Below, in pieces: positions 46,085 to 56,806 of a stretch of 64,000 bases of DNA. The stretch is from positions 14,186,708 through 14,250,707 of the forward strand of contig CM033391.1 in assembly GCA_019426215.1 (NCBI GenBank), in the 5' to 3' direction. This DNA comes from Buddleja alternifolia. Taxonomy: Eukaryota; Streptophyta; Magnoliopsida; Lamiales; Scrophulariaceae. Below the pieces are notes generated by a model. That model had not been told where the DNA came from and made no database searches. It worked only from the letters and a program-made list of their open reading frames with translations. Numbering within the stretch: position 1 is the first letter of the stretch; each line of letters opens with the position of its first letter. A program made the translations under genes and the position numbers.

Positions 46085-47737
46085 TGTTAGGTATATGCCC
46101 TAGATGCCAATGAGGACAAATAGTTAGATTAGGGTATCTTATTATGTTGTACAAACTATTAAAATGATATTAATAAAGGCATCTGTATTTTCTTCATATA
46201 AATCTTTATGGCATCTAAATAAGTATTGAACATATAGTCCATGTGAATAAAAGTTTGACTCTTTGCCGTTTATGGAATAAAGACATGGCATGGGAAGAGT
46301 TTTACACCTTATCACTTAAAAGGGTTCGCAAGTCAAAAAATCTTAATTGGGCATTAAGTTTCGACTTGTATGACACATGCTCTAACGATGAGTGTCAGTC
46401 GAACACTATAGGGATAGTGGGAGCAAGTATCATAGATATGTCAATGGAATTGACATATTCGAACACAGCTTGTAGTAATCCGATCACATGGGTATTTACT
46501 CAGTGACTGTCAATGATTGGATTACTAATCGTAATAGTATGCGTGAGCCTTAGACCTGAGGGTTCATGATCAATGTGCTTGTATTATTGAATCTGTTACC
46601 AGAGTAGTTAGGCCCATATCACCCGTCGGTGGGGTCGACCTCGAAGTGCGATATCAATGAGATAAGTAGCAGTTGATCAGTGATCGCCAAGATGGGATTC
46701 GCTGTCTCGATAGTAAACGAGTAAGTATCATGTGCGATTATAGGCTAGTGGAATTATAAAGTCTTTGACCAAAGCATAACAACTAACTCATGTGGGACAC
46801 TGAGGGTAGTTTAGTAATTTCATTATGCTATAATCTAATGCACAGTAACAAGTTTAGTGAGTTTGACATTTTCCATGACTCTCACTTGATCGGGATATGT
46901 CAGTGAAGGGTTTATACTCATACGGCATTTATGATCAAGAGGTTTGTAAAATGATTCATTCAATTCTTACTCAATTGGGTTACGATGTGAGTCCATAGGA
47001 CTGGCTAGGTGACACTCACATCCTTAGGTAATTCCTCCCTTTGCCAATTGAGACGAACCTAAAGAGTCGCGCTATAAGAAACGAATAGGATGTATCTTTT
47101 TGTGTAAATCTTTTAGAAAGAATTAAATGGACTAATTTATTTGATTAGATTAAATCAATTAATTAAATATTTAATTTAATTACATTAAATTAAATTATTT
47201 GATTAGTATATTAATTAAAAGGAATTAATTAATAGTATATATTATATTTAAATTGGATTTAAATTAAATATATACAGATGAGCTAGAAATTAGACAAGCC
47301 AATTAAAAGCCCACCCAGTCCAAGGAAGCCCTAGGAGGGGCGGCCACTTTAGGGTTGGAGTAGCCTCCAACTTGTTCCACAAGCTAGTTGAGTTTAAAAG
47401 AACTCTTAAAGTAGAACAAACCCTAAGACAAGAAAGAAACACAACACAAAAGGAAAAGAACTCTCTCCTCTCTCTGCTCTCTAGCCGTCCACTACTGCAA
47501 AGAAGGAGGAGTTTTAAAATCTTTGGAAGGCTTGTTTCGCGTGAAGCTTTAGAGACAGGAGCCTTTGGAGGATTGTTGTTCTGTAGAATCAGTAAACGAA
47601 TCAAAAAGGTATTTTCCTTCGTTTTATTTTTTCTCGAAACCCATTAAAAATCATCAGATCTATTTTTGTGATCTGCCGGTAGGAATCCTCGAATCTTCCG
47701 CTGCAATTCTCTATTTTCATGTATAGGATTCCTAACA
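46085..47737 (+). repeat. 3' LTR of the nested copia (1653 bp)
   Basis: TGTTAGGTATATGCCC to GGATTCCTAACA, preceded by the purine tract AGTGGGAGAT. Same length as the 5' LTR, so there were no net indels. Confidence 0.93.
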
Positions 47738-48658
47738 GAAAGGTACAGAGAAATGTGGGAAATAAGGAAGGATACCCGCGGTAAGGGCTGGCCATCCGAG
47801 CCTGTTCAGGAAATTTGCGTTTAGTGGGGGAGGAAAAGGTGTAATAAGGCAGGTGGCAAATGCAAGTCTCCACGATTGTATACGCTTGTTGATGGGTGTT
47901 CGATCTCGTGTGCAAGTCTCCACAATTGCAAGAAATTAAGGGTGTTTGATCCTGATGCAAGTCTCCACGATTGCATAAGAGAAAGTAAGGGTGTTTGATC
48001 CCGATGCTTCCTACGATTGCATAGTGACAGTACAAGTCCACATGATTGTACATGTCAAGATATTACTAAGAATTGACGAACGATTTGAGATAAGGCCCCA
48101 TGACAAGGGCTACAGCTATAGCTCAGTTCAGGCCTGGTGGTACTACCTGAGGACTAACCAGTTTTTCTGATCTTGAGAGAAATACCTGGAATTTGTCGTG
48201 TATATCAAACACTGTAGATACACAAAATAAAGGTACCAAAGGGGGTATGGTTGTATTATTTGTTTCATTTTTACTAAAGGTATAATTTAAATATGTGTGT
48301 GTGAAAGGCTAACTTGCTTTCTTAAAGGGAATCAAAATTTTCTGTGTTTGCTTAGTTTTCACAAAGAATGCAGACATGATCCAAAACCTAAAGAGGAAAT
48401 ATGGCACGACACATGTAAGCCATTTTCTTAGTAAGTCAGGTCACACACAAGGAATAGATATAAGTAGGCATCATATATAATAAAACTAGGCAGTTCTCTG
48501 CCTCAACTAGGGGCATGTCTGGCAAAACAAGCAAAAAACATAAGCATAAATTGTCCAAGGGCTACATATACCCAAAACCAAACCAATAAAAATATAAATT
48601 GTCTAAAGGGCCACATATGCCCATCAAAAACCAGAAATTGTTAAATTGTTTTAGAAAA
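47738..48658 (+). other. Tat 3' region between the copia insertion and the antisense ORF
   Basis: No gene. A degenerate tandem repeat lies at 47863-48055. From 48100 the sequence is ordinary non-coding DNA up to the end of the antisense ORF. Confidence 0.55.
47863..48055 (+). repeat. Degenerate 45-49-bp tandem repeat
   Basis: GCAAGTCTCCAC(G/A)ATTG occurs at 47863, 47912 and 47957, then in shorter decayed form near 48005 and 48030. GGGTGTTTGATC repeats in the spacers. Part of the Tat element's 3' non-coding region. Confidence 0.85.
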
Positions 48659-49320
48659 TCACTCAGTGGGCTCAGCCCCAGCAACAGCAGCATTGATACT
48701 GGCAACACCAGGAGAAGGATCAGCAACACCTGCGGGCTGGTTAGCAATAGCTTCATCAGGCTGACCTGCAAAGGTGGGACAACCGGATCTACAACAGGAG
48801 GAACTCCTAGAGCGGCTACAACAACCTCTAGAGCAACCTCCAGATCCAAAAAGTCATCAGAAATACCCTCGGGAGGATAGCCCTTGTCCCGGAACTGAGC
48901 GACACAGCCATCAAAGCCTTTGACAAAGAAATCTATGGATTTGTCGTCGACCAGATCTGAAAATTCCTTAGAAGAAAGGATTTCAGCTTTGAATTTGGCA
49001 AGGAGCTCATGTCCTTCAGCAGAGGCGGGGAAGTTAGATATCCAATTCTGGAGCTCCACGTTCAGAACTTCCTCCAGCTCTGTCTCCTTTTGTGTTGCCT
49101 GTGCAGCTAAGGCCACCTCCAGATCCACCTTTTCACCCAGCAACTTCTAAAAATCTACATGGAGGTTTTTCAGGTTCTAGCGCAAATTCTTCTCCTTGAA
49201 TGACCAGGACTCCTGAGATTTCTTCAGTTGCTCCTGGACCTTGGACAACTTCTTCTGTAGGTCATCCACCTCAGTATTCTGATACTGATCTGTCAAAGCA
49301 AAGCCAGCTAGCATGTGGAA

Positions 49321-49397
49321 CTGTCATAAAGGAAGACAAAATATTTATATAAAGAAATCAATGAAACATGAAAATGAAGAATAGAGCAAAGACTTGC
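49321..49397 (-). other. Probable 77-base GC-AG intron in the antisense ORF
   Basis: Exon ...CTTCCCAAG, intron GCAAGTCTTTGC to TTTATGACAG, exon TTCCACATGCTAGC. AG|GCAAGT is the classic GC-AG donor context. The join gives ALILLPK-FHMLAGFALTD in frame; reading through meets a stop. Confidence 0.65.
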
Positions 49398-49911
49398 CTT
49401 GGGAAGAAGAATGAGGGCAGCCCTGGAAGCCTCACAAGGAGTCAAGCTCTCTAAGTAGTAACGATCAAGAGAATTGGGCAGCTTCTGCATAAAATCTATC
49501 ATCACTACAATATCATTACTCCTAAAAGCAGAAATGGGATTCGGGTTCTGGGCTCTGGAATGAGTCCTAGAGGCTGGTGGATCTACAGTCTTGAGCTGAA
49601 GGTCGGGCATGAGATCCTTGATGGCTATACCTGAGTTGCCACGCTTAACTGGGTGAGTATCCAAAGGAGTCGCCGAAGCTGCAGGCCTCTTCCTAGAGGC
49701 TATCTCTGATGCCAAGGCTGGATCACTTTGGGGAAAAGATTGTTCTCCCTGGCCCAAGGGGGAGAAGACATAGCTGTAAGAGGTGCGGCTAGAGATCGCA
49801 CCACCTGTGGTGGCACACTTGGGGGAGGTGGTGGCAGAGGAGGCTCCGATGCTGGAGGAGGCTTCTTCCTGCACTTGAAAGCATCCTTAGCATGGGAGGC
49901 GTCCATTAATT

Positions 49912-50004
49912 CTTTTGTACAACAAACAACAACAAGCAACATTCAGATACACAAAAAATCAAGACTACAACATGTGCATATGCAAAGAAGCACGCAAGTA
50001 CTAC
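49912..50004 (-). other. Probable 93-base GT-AG intron in the antisense ORF
   Basis: On the minus strand, exon ...GAAATGCTAG, intron GTAGTACTTGC to GTACAAAAG, exon AATTAATGGACGCC. The join reads EMLELMDASHAKDAFKC without a frame change. The T-rich stretch before the acceptor is typical of plant introns. Confidence 0.65.
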
Positions 50005-50897
50005 CTAGCATTTCGCCCTGCAGATCTGCCCCAACAGGGCTGGAATTGATGTTGTGTAACAAACGATCATCAACGAGTCTACCCACATCGTGGGTGGTAA
50101 ATTCAGATAGTGCACAAGGACAAGTTTTGGGGAGGGTAAGGATGGGTCCCATCTATCTTCTCTAAGAACTCGCGACGGAAATCCCAAAGATCACTTGGAA
50201 GTGGGGCGATAAAAAGGTAATTGTATTTCCATTTTTTCTCAGTGGGATAGGTAGCCAAGAAGGTAGTCTGGCCTCTGGAGGTAAGGTGAAAAAACACCAC
50301 TATCTGAGGAGATAGAGCGAGGTAGAATCAAGAAGTAAAAAAGATCGGTCGTGGCTGGATGGCCATAATGGTGAAGAAGCACAGAAAAATCGGCCATCAT
50401 ACGAATGGCATTGGGAGCGAATTGATTCAAAGAGATGCGATACCTGTTGACTATCTCGATAGAGAGGCGAGGAATAGGGAAATGTAAACCTACCCAAAGG
50501 TGAGCAATGTAAAAGTAAGTGTAACCTAAGGGAGGGCGGTGAGGCCTATCCTGCGCAGTTGGGACTACAATTTGGTACCTCTCAGATATGCTATACATTT
50601 GGCGTATTATTCGCTCTTGTTGAAGAGTAAAACGGGACTGGAGGGCTCCTACAATGTCTAGGGCTCCGACTCGACTACTCCCTGGGTTTTCACCTTGGGA
50701 AGGGGAGGAGATGAGGTGGTATTACGCCCATCAGATTCAGTATCGAAAGATTCGACATGAATGACTTTATCACCCTCGGTAGCACTATACAAATCATGCA
50801 CGAAAGAGGTGGCCTCCTCCTCAAAATCAGAGGCAGGCTCCAACAATTGGTAATGCTCACCTCGGTTCTGGGAATCGGAGCCAAGGCTATTCGACAT

Positions 50898-51556
50898 AGT
50901 TACACACGAAAAGACAAAAAACAAAGGCATCAACAACACAACAGGATTTTACGAACTCTTCTCAAAACAAACGAAGCACACAGAACAAATAAAGCAAGCA
51001 AAATATAAGAAAAAGAAAGGGAAAGAATACTATCACTGGAGAAGATGAACTGAAGAGAAGAAGGAGGAAAAAGGTTTTTCTGATTTTAGTGCTAAGCAAA
51101 GATCTGAAAAAAGGAAACAAAATCGACGGTTTTTTGCAAGTTACCTTTTTCAAAATTAAAAATTTAAAAATAAAATTAACTTACAAGGAAAGAGGCAGGC
51201 TTCATCCCCAGTCGTACACGTGGCGATCATCAAACGCGTTCCTAGGTGCAGTTATGGTTGTATCGTCTGACGAGGTCATGTTGATGGCGTGACTTTCTCG
51301 AACTCTGAGGCAATAACTGCAGAAGTATGGAGAAGTCTAATCGGCTAGTCAATTCACTACTAGGGTTTTATCCGGGCCTACACAAGAAGACTTCCAAGAG
51401 CTCCACAGGTCAGGTTGCTATACCTGGATCGATTGGAGATTCTTTCGGCATTTGTGCTTCAACTTATTTTCTACCTGCATCCCTGGAATTTTGTCAGCTC
51501 GGCCCATATCAATTATTTATTTTCAACTCTTACAGCTTGAGTATGTCAAACTTTAG
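50898..51556 (+). other. Tat 3' non-coding region upstream of the antisense ORF start
   Basis: No gene. It would hold any promoter of the antisense ORF, read leftward. On plus it ends in the polypurine tract GTTGGGGGGGACTAT (51558-51572). Confidence 0.55.
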
Positions 51557-51572
51557 AGTTGGGGGGGACTAT

Positions 51573-51656
51573 TGATGTGGGCGGAAATCCGTCTTTGGGC
51601 GAAGCTGGGTAGTCCAATACCTTGAGGGCCCAAGCCCAATGGTTTAATGGACTTGG
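51573..51656 (+). repeat. Truncated 3' LTR of the Tat element
   Basis: TGATGTGGGCGG onward matches the first 84 bases of the 5' LTR (31731-31814) with few changes. It stops at GGACTTGG where SIRE-like sequence begins. The missing 460 bases do not reappear to the right. Confidence 0.9.
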
Positions 51657-53247
51657 TAACGCTAACTTATATCTTTTGGCTTTTCTTCAAACTCCTGAAC
51701 TATAAAAGAGTTAAAGTTTTAACATCATCAAAAAAGGAAAAATTGTTAGGAAGTTTCATGTTAGATGTTTTGATGATGACAAGAGTAGAATTTTATGTTA
51801 AACCCCAAAAGAATGTAAGTTTATGCTTTCATAGAATTCTTGTATAAGCATTTGAAAGTTTATTAATTTGTTTGGCTTGTAATTTTTATCTTTATAGATT
51901 TTAGACTAAGTATTAGATACCAAGTCGCTGATAGAATTCTAGGTGAGTCTGTCAAAGATGAAGTTGAAGATCAGCGTCTGAAGTCAAGTGAAGATGAAGA
52001 TTTTTCTTAAGCGTCTGTCAAACTCTAAAGGACTTTTTCAAGGATAATGAATCAAGCGCTCAAAATGTTCAAGCGATCAAGGATCAGATTCGCTTGAAAT
52101 AAATTCTCAAGTCATGAAGGACTTAAATGCAATCATTAACGGACATTTATTTTCAACTGGAAATAAATTCAAAACGCATTTAATGCCTGATAATTGCATT
52201 AAATGTGATAAGTCATTATGACTTGTGGACAAGCCACCTTTTAACTAAACTGTCAAAATTCAGAGTTCAGAGTCTGCTAACGTCCAATCGGTAAAAGCAG
52301 AAATTCAAGAATGTCAGAGAAAGAGCTATTTACACGCTGCATGAGAGACACATGTCTGCATGTGTCCAACGGACAAATCCCAAGAAATCTCTATAAATAG
52401 TACCCTTCAACAAACCCTAAACATACATGCATATACGTACATACACAAGAAAAAGGTCGAAACTTTGCTGAAATATTCTTAAGAAAAGCTTATAAACTCC
52501 ATAGCCAAAATAATTCAAGCTTTTCAAATACATTCCAAAGACAGTCACCGATATCTCAAACATCTTCATAGAAGAACCCTACACTTTTATTGAGATATCT
52601 CAAGTTGTTTGAACTTCTCAAAATCAAACAAACCTGTGACGAAAACCCTCAACCTCTTTCATCTGCGTGAGAAAGTTGTTGATCTACAAGCAACATTTCT
52701 GTGTGAGAGAAGCTTGTTGAAGAAGATCTTTATTGGAGTTGAAGTCTGTGTGATCAAGGAGCTCAAGATCATCTTCCTTATCCTCTATTTTGTAGAAGCC
52801 TCTGTGTGATCCTTCGAATATCATCTTAGTAGATTTCCTCCAAGTGTATAAGAGAAGAAGGATGTAGCTGGGATTACATCACCCAATGAACCTTACATAT
52901 CTTGTGTCATTTTACTATTTTATTGCTTTACTTTACTATTCACGTCATATCTTTAAAAAGGTTTTAAAAATGTTTAAGTGACTATTTGGCTAAAAGAATG
53001 CTAAGCTTAAAAATCAATTCTGTTATGCTAACCCTGATTAAGTGATTTAAGCATTGTCCTACTTTGGTAACTAACGAAATCACTAAGTCTAAGTTATTTT
53101 ATCTTTAGCGCCTGGCCTAGTGGTTTGCTTACCAAGCGTTCAAACTTTTAAAAGTGATACAAAATTTTTGAAGTCGAAAAAGACTTCAAGGTTTATTCAA
53201 CCCCCCCTCCTTTTAGACCCTATCGTATGCCACTTGAGACCACCACA
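51657..53247 (+). mobile_element. 3' end of a second SIRE-like element with LTR (51744-53247)
   Basis: 51657-51743 matches the internal end of the first SIRE-like copy, with a purine tract AAAAAAGGAAAAAT. The LTR runs TGTTAGGAAGTTTCATG to ACCACCACA, about 1.5 kb, with TATA at 52392-52399. No coding sequence of this element remains. It replaces the rest of the Tat 3' LTR. Confidence 0.85.
52392..52399 (+). promoter_or_regulatory. TATA box in second SIRE-like LTR
   Basis: CTCTATAAATAGTA at the position equivalent to 6060 in the first copy. Confidence 0.6.
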
Positions 53248-53793
53248 AAATTCTGCTGTACCAATTGGGCGTGGCAGATTTTGAACTCTGACAGTCTAGT
53301 CAATGGTGGCTTGTTCGTACGTCATTTGTCCTTATCACATTTAATGCTCTAATTAAGCATTAAATGCATTTGAATTTATTTTTTGTTGGAAATAAATGCC
53401 CCTTATTGATTGCTTTTAAGTTCTTTTAGACTTTGGAATTTATTTCAGGTGAATATGATTGATTGATCACTCGGTCGCTTAGACGTTACTTCAGAATTCC
53501 TAAAATGCCTTTAGCGTTTGATAGACGCTTAAGATAATCTTCATCATCACTTGACTTCAGAAGCTGATCTTCAACTTTCTCTTTGATAGACTCACCTAGA
53601 ATACTATCAGCGATTGACTTTCTAATACTTAGTCTAAAATCTATAAAGATAAAAATTACAAGTCCAACAAAAATACTAAACTTTCAACGCTTATACAGAT
53701 TTTTCATGAAAGTATAAACTTATATTCTTTTGGGGTCTAACATAAATTTCTATTTTGTCATCATCAAAACATCTAATATGAAATTTTCTAACA
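53248..53793 (-). repeat. Inverted U3 fragment of a SIRE-like LTR
   Basis: On the minus strand it starts TGTTAGAAAATTTCATATTAG and matches the first 550-560 bases of the LTR beside it, forming a large inverted repeat (51744-52305 against 53248-53793). Divergence is visible, so it came from another copy. Confidence 0.88.
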
Positions 53794-54399
53794 TAAACAA
53801 TTTGAGAAGTGTAACTCATGAGGGTATACTAGAAATGGTAACTCAACAAGTTCAATAAATGCTTGGAACTTCTCTAGGTACACAACCTACTATTCCATCT
53901 ACAATAACAATAACTAAGCTAGTTTTACTAATTTATCATTGTCAGGTAAATCTTTTAATTGGATTTTTGATTTTGGTGAATCACATCATAGATACACGAC
54001 TTTTCTATTCTTTTTAATTGTTCCACTCTTTCATATCTAACTTCTCTTCAAATGGCAAAGATCATCTGTGGAAGTTTTCCAAATGGGTTCTATATATGTC
54101 GAGGCTTCCCCTTCTAAAAATCTTTCTTTATCTAATGTCTTATATGTTCCTAATCTTTCCACAAATTTAATCTTCATTGGTCAACTTGCTGATTCAGGTT
54201 GAATTGTGACATTTTCGTCATCTGGTTGTCTTATTCAGGATCGTCATACAAGGAGGCAGATTGGGATAGGCCGTAATGAAGAAAACCTTTATGTTTTGAT
54301 ACATTTTTTTGCTCCATCTAGGAAACAAGTTGATTCTGGTTTGACTATTTTTGCTTCTAGTTAAAGCCCATCAATGTTTCAGTTATAATACCAATTCAC

Positions 54400-54940
54400 T
54401 TTCTAGAAGGGACATTATTACGATATTCATGTCCAGATACTCCTCAAAAAAAGGGAAAAGCTGAGATGAAACATAGACATATTCTTGAAACAACCAGATC
54501 ACTCTTAATCACATCATCTATACCAAGTTCTTTTTGGGGAGAGGCTGTTTTAACTTCTGTTTATTTAATTAATCGAATTCCTACCTCATCAAATGGTGGT
54601 TATTCTCCTTATGAAAAACTTTTTGAAGAAAAATCGGATTATTCTAATCTTAAGGTGTTTGGATGTGCTTGTTTTGTACTCCTCTAGACAAATGAGAGAA
54701 CTAAGCTCTCTGCTCGATCAACTCTGTGTGTTTTTGGGGTATGTGACTGAACAAAAAGGGTATTGGTATTATGATCCTATTGATAACAAACTTCGAGTTT
54801 CTAGACATGTTTTATTTCTTGAGAATACACCTTATTATCTTCTTACTTCTTCTTCTTCGACTGAGAGGAATGCACATGTGAATGACATCTTCCTTGACTC
54901 AAGTTAATTGCATGAATCTGACCCAAATGGCTCACTTGAT
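54400..54940 (+). pseudogene. Copia integrase C-terminal part
   Basis: GKAEMKHRHILETTRSLL keeps the third catalytic residue (Glu of KAE). FWGEAVLTSVYLINRIP, YSPYEKLFEEK and VFGCACF follow; after a frameshift near 54680 comes FLGYVTEQKGYWYYDP and RVSRHVLFLEN. The first two catalytic Asp residues are deleted. Confidence 0.88.
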
Positions 54941-55072
54941 TCATCTTTACCTGTTAATCAGAGTACACAAAATTTAGAAAATACTTTGTCAAGTGCTTTT
55001 GAAAATATTGATGTTGAGAATGAAGTTGAAGGATCCCACAATTCACCATCAAATGAACCTTTAATATAACCC

Positions 55073-55075
<3 letters not shown>

Positions 55076-55124
<49 letters not shown>
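55076..55124. repeat. (CT)n microsatellite
   Basis: About 24 CT units within the copia relic, in the linker between integrase and RT. Confidence 0.95.
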
Positions 55125-55127
<3 letters not shown>

Positions 55128-55314
55128 GATGTCGATGAACTTCGTGCAGAAACTCAACCTAGGTATTCTTCTAGAACTCGAAATCCTCCTTTGTAGCTTA
55201 AGGATTATATAATTTGTTTTTTTCTTGTATAAGTCATTTCTTTGTTCTATACATTATCTTCATGAGACTTAGAGTTATAAAGAAGCAGATTGCAATCCTC
55301 TTTGGAGATAACCT

Positions 55315-55960
55315 ATGGATGAAGAACTTGACTTACTTCAGAAAACTCATACTTGGGATTTGATTTCACTTCCTTTCGGGAAAGCACCAATTGGGTGCGA
55401 ATGGCTCTATAAGATAAAAAGAAAATCAGATGGATCAGTGGAAAGGTATAAAGCTCGTCTAGTAGCAAAAGGATGTGCCCAAAAATATAGAATTGAACAT
55501 GAAGAGACATTTGCTCTAGTTGCCAAAATGACATCTGTGTGCATCTTGATTACTGAAGATGCTAAACAAAAATGGTCATTGTTTCAAATGGACGTCAAAA
55601 TGCTTTTTTGAATGGTGATTTACGTGAAGAATATTACATGAAACCACAACCCAAGTTTTCCTGTCCTTCAAATAAAGTTTGTAAACTGAGACAAGCTCTA
55701 TATTGTTTGAAACAAGAATCACATGCTTATGAAAGAATTTGGGTATTCAAATAGTGTTCATGACTCGGGGCTATTCTATTCTACTTCAAGATGAGGTCGG
55801 ATATTGTTACTTCTATATATTGATGATATGAGTATTACAGGTGATGATCAACTTGGCATTACAGAGTTGAAGAGACGTCTTTATGAAAAATTTCAAATGA
55901 AAGATTTGGGTCTTTTGCGTTACTTTTTAGGCATTGAAGTTGCGTACTTTCCAAAATGAT
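55315..55960 (+). pseudogene. Copia reverse transcriptase relic
   Basis: DLISLPFGKAPIGCEWLYKI, YKARLVAKGCAQ and FQMDVK, then in another frame NAFLNGDLREEYYMKPQP and VCKLRQALYCLKQ, then [13 protein letters not shown] and [17 protein letters not shown]. The catalytic IDD is kept, but frameshifts near 55600, 55750 and 55960 disable it. Confidence 0.88.
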
Positions 55961-56025
55961 ATTTTCTGTCTCAATTTAAATATGCTAGTGAGGTTATTGA
56001 TCGTGCCTGCTTGTGAGATGAAAAA

Positions 56026-56700
56026 GTGGCAGATACACCACTTGAACTCAATGCAAAGCTTCAACCAACAAATGGTATTCCTTTACCTGATCCTACATTA
56101 TATCGTCAAATTGTTGGTTGTCTGGTTTATCTCACTATGACTCGACCAGACATCACATATGTTATTCACATTGTTAGTCAATTCGTTCTGCACCTCTTTC
56201 AGTTCATTAGGCCGCAGTGGTTCGCATTCTTAGATATCTAAGATACTCTATTTCAAGGTTTGTTGCTCTCTTCATCTTCAAATCTGAATCTTAGTGCATA
56301 TTGTGATTCTAATTGAGGCAGAGTGATGTCGTTGATAGAAAGTCAACAACTGAATTTTGTATTTTCTTGAGAGATTCACTTGTATCTTGGAAAAGCAAAA
56401 AGCAGAATGTAGTTTCGCTCTCAAGTTCTAGCTAAATATCAAGCAATGGCTCATACAATGGTAGACATTAGTTGGATCAGGTGGTTACTAGAAAATATGG
56501 GCATTATCTTATCTTCATCCACTCCGATGTTTTATGATAATAAAACTGTAATTCAAATTGCACACAATATTGTTTTTCATGAGAGGACAAAGCACATTGA
56601 GATATATTATCACTTTGTCCGACACCACTTGCAAAATGGGACCATTTCTATTCCGCATATCTCCTCCGCGCTCTAGCTTGCTGATTTCTTCACAAAATGT
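56026..56700 (+). pseudogene. Copia RNase H relic
   Basis: ADTPLELNAKLQPTNG, DPTLYRQIVGCLVYLTMTRP and, after a gap with stops, YDNKTVIQIAHN with ERTKHIEIYYHFVRHHL, ending LADFFTK in a shifted frame. A typical copia connection and RNase H, non-functional. Confidence 0.88.
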
Positions 56701-56779
56701 CATGTTGTTGCTTGCTTTCATCAATTTCTGAGCAAACTCTCGATGTTGTCTTTGTCCCATCGCAAGTTTTTGTTTGTTT

Positions 56780-56805
56780 GGGGGGGGGGGGGGGGGGGGG
56801 GGGGG
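56780..56805. repeat. 26-base G homopolymer
   Basis: An uninterrupted G run where a copia polypurine tract is expected (usually 5-9 G). It may be true expansion or an assembly artefact; it could form G-quadruplex DNA. Confidence 0.9.
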
Positions 56806-56806
56806 T

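Larger units (their letters stand above)
38792..47737 (+). mobile_element. Full-length Ty1/copia element (8946 bp) nested in the Tat element
   Basis: Two LTRs of exactly 1653 bp, initiator-Met primer site, gag, protease, integrase, RT, RNase H and a purine tract before the 3' LTR. The LTR starts TGTTAGGTATATGCCCT, like Angela-type copia elements (tentative). Flanks are GGAAT and GAAAG, which match at only three of five positions. Active-site changes and stops in pol make it non-autonomous. Confidence 0.93.
48659..50897 (-). pseudogene. Antisense ORF of the Tat element (gypsy-type putative transposon domain)
   Basis: Starts MSNSLGSDSQNRGEHYQLL at 50897, acidic N-terminus. Domain at 50240-50600: YIAHLWVGLHFPIPRLSIE, NQFAPNAIRMMADFSVLL, ATTDLFYFLILP, then KKWKYNYLFIAPLP. 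This is the PF04195-type domain found in plant gypsy elements. Then a Pro-rich linker, DIVVMIDFMQKLPN, a coiled coil (TEVDDLQKKLSKVQEQL near 49270), and an Ala/Pro-rich tail ending AVAGAEPTE (stop 48659-48661). Frameshifts near 50658, 50290, 49860 and 48775 and stops near 49180 make it a relic. Two introns fit (49912-50004, 49321-49397). Function of such ORFs is unknown. Confidence 0.75.
31731..51656 (+). mobile_element. Tat-lineage Ty3/gypsy element with an antisense ORF, disrupted
   Basis: 5' LTR (31731-32277), primer site, gag, protease, RT-RNase H, a second RNase H, integrase, then a copia insertion (38792-47737), an antisense ORF (50897-48659), polypurine tract (51557-51572) and an 84-base stub of the 3' LTR. 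A second, archaeal-type RNase H and an antisense ORF encoding a putative gypsy-type transposon domain are known traits of Tat/Retand-like elements. Coding parts carry many stops, so it is non-autonomous now. Intron-like sequences are discussed separately. Confidence 0.85.
53794..56806 (+). mobile_element. Rearranged Ty1/copia relic
   Basis: Plus-strand order protease/pre-integrase (53800-54370), late integrase (54400-54940), RT (55315-55960) and RNase H (56026-56700), ending in a G tract as polypurine tract. The integrase core is deleted. It is a different copia lineage from the nested one (QADIT-type RT, shorter). No LTR was confirmed on either side; sequence after 56806 (TTGAAAAAGG) may be the start of a decayed 3' LTR. 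Confidence 0.8.

Noticed and set aside
49728..50165. 145-codon plus-strand Gly-rich ORF
   Set aside because: Shadow of the Pro-rich minus-strand antisense ORF of the Tat element.
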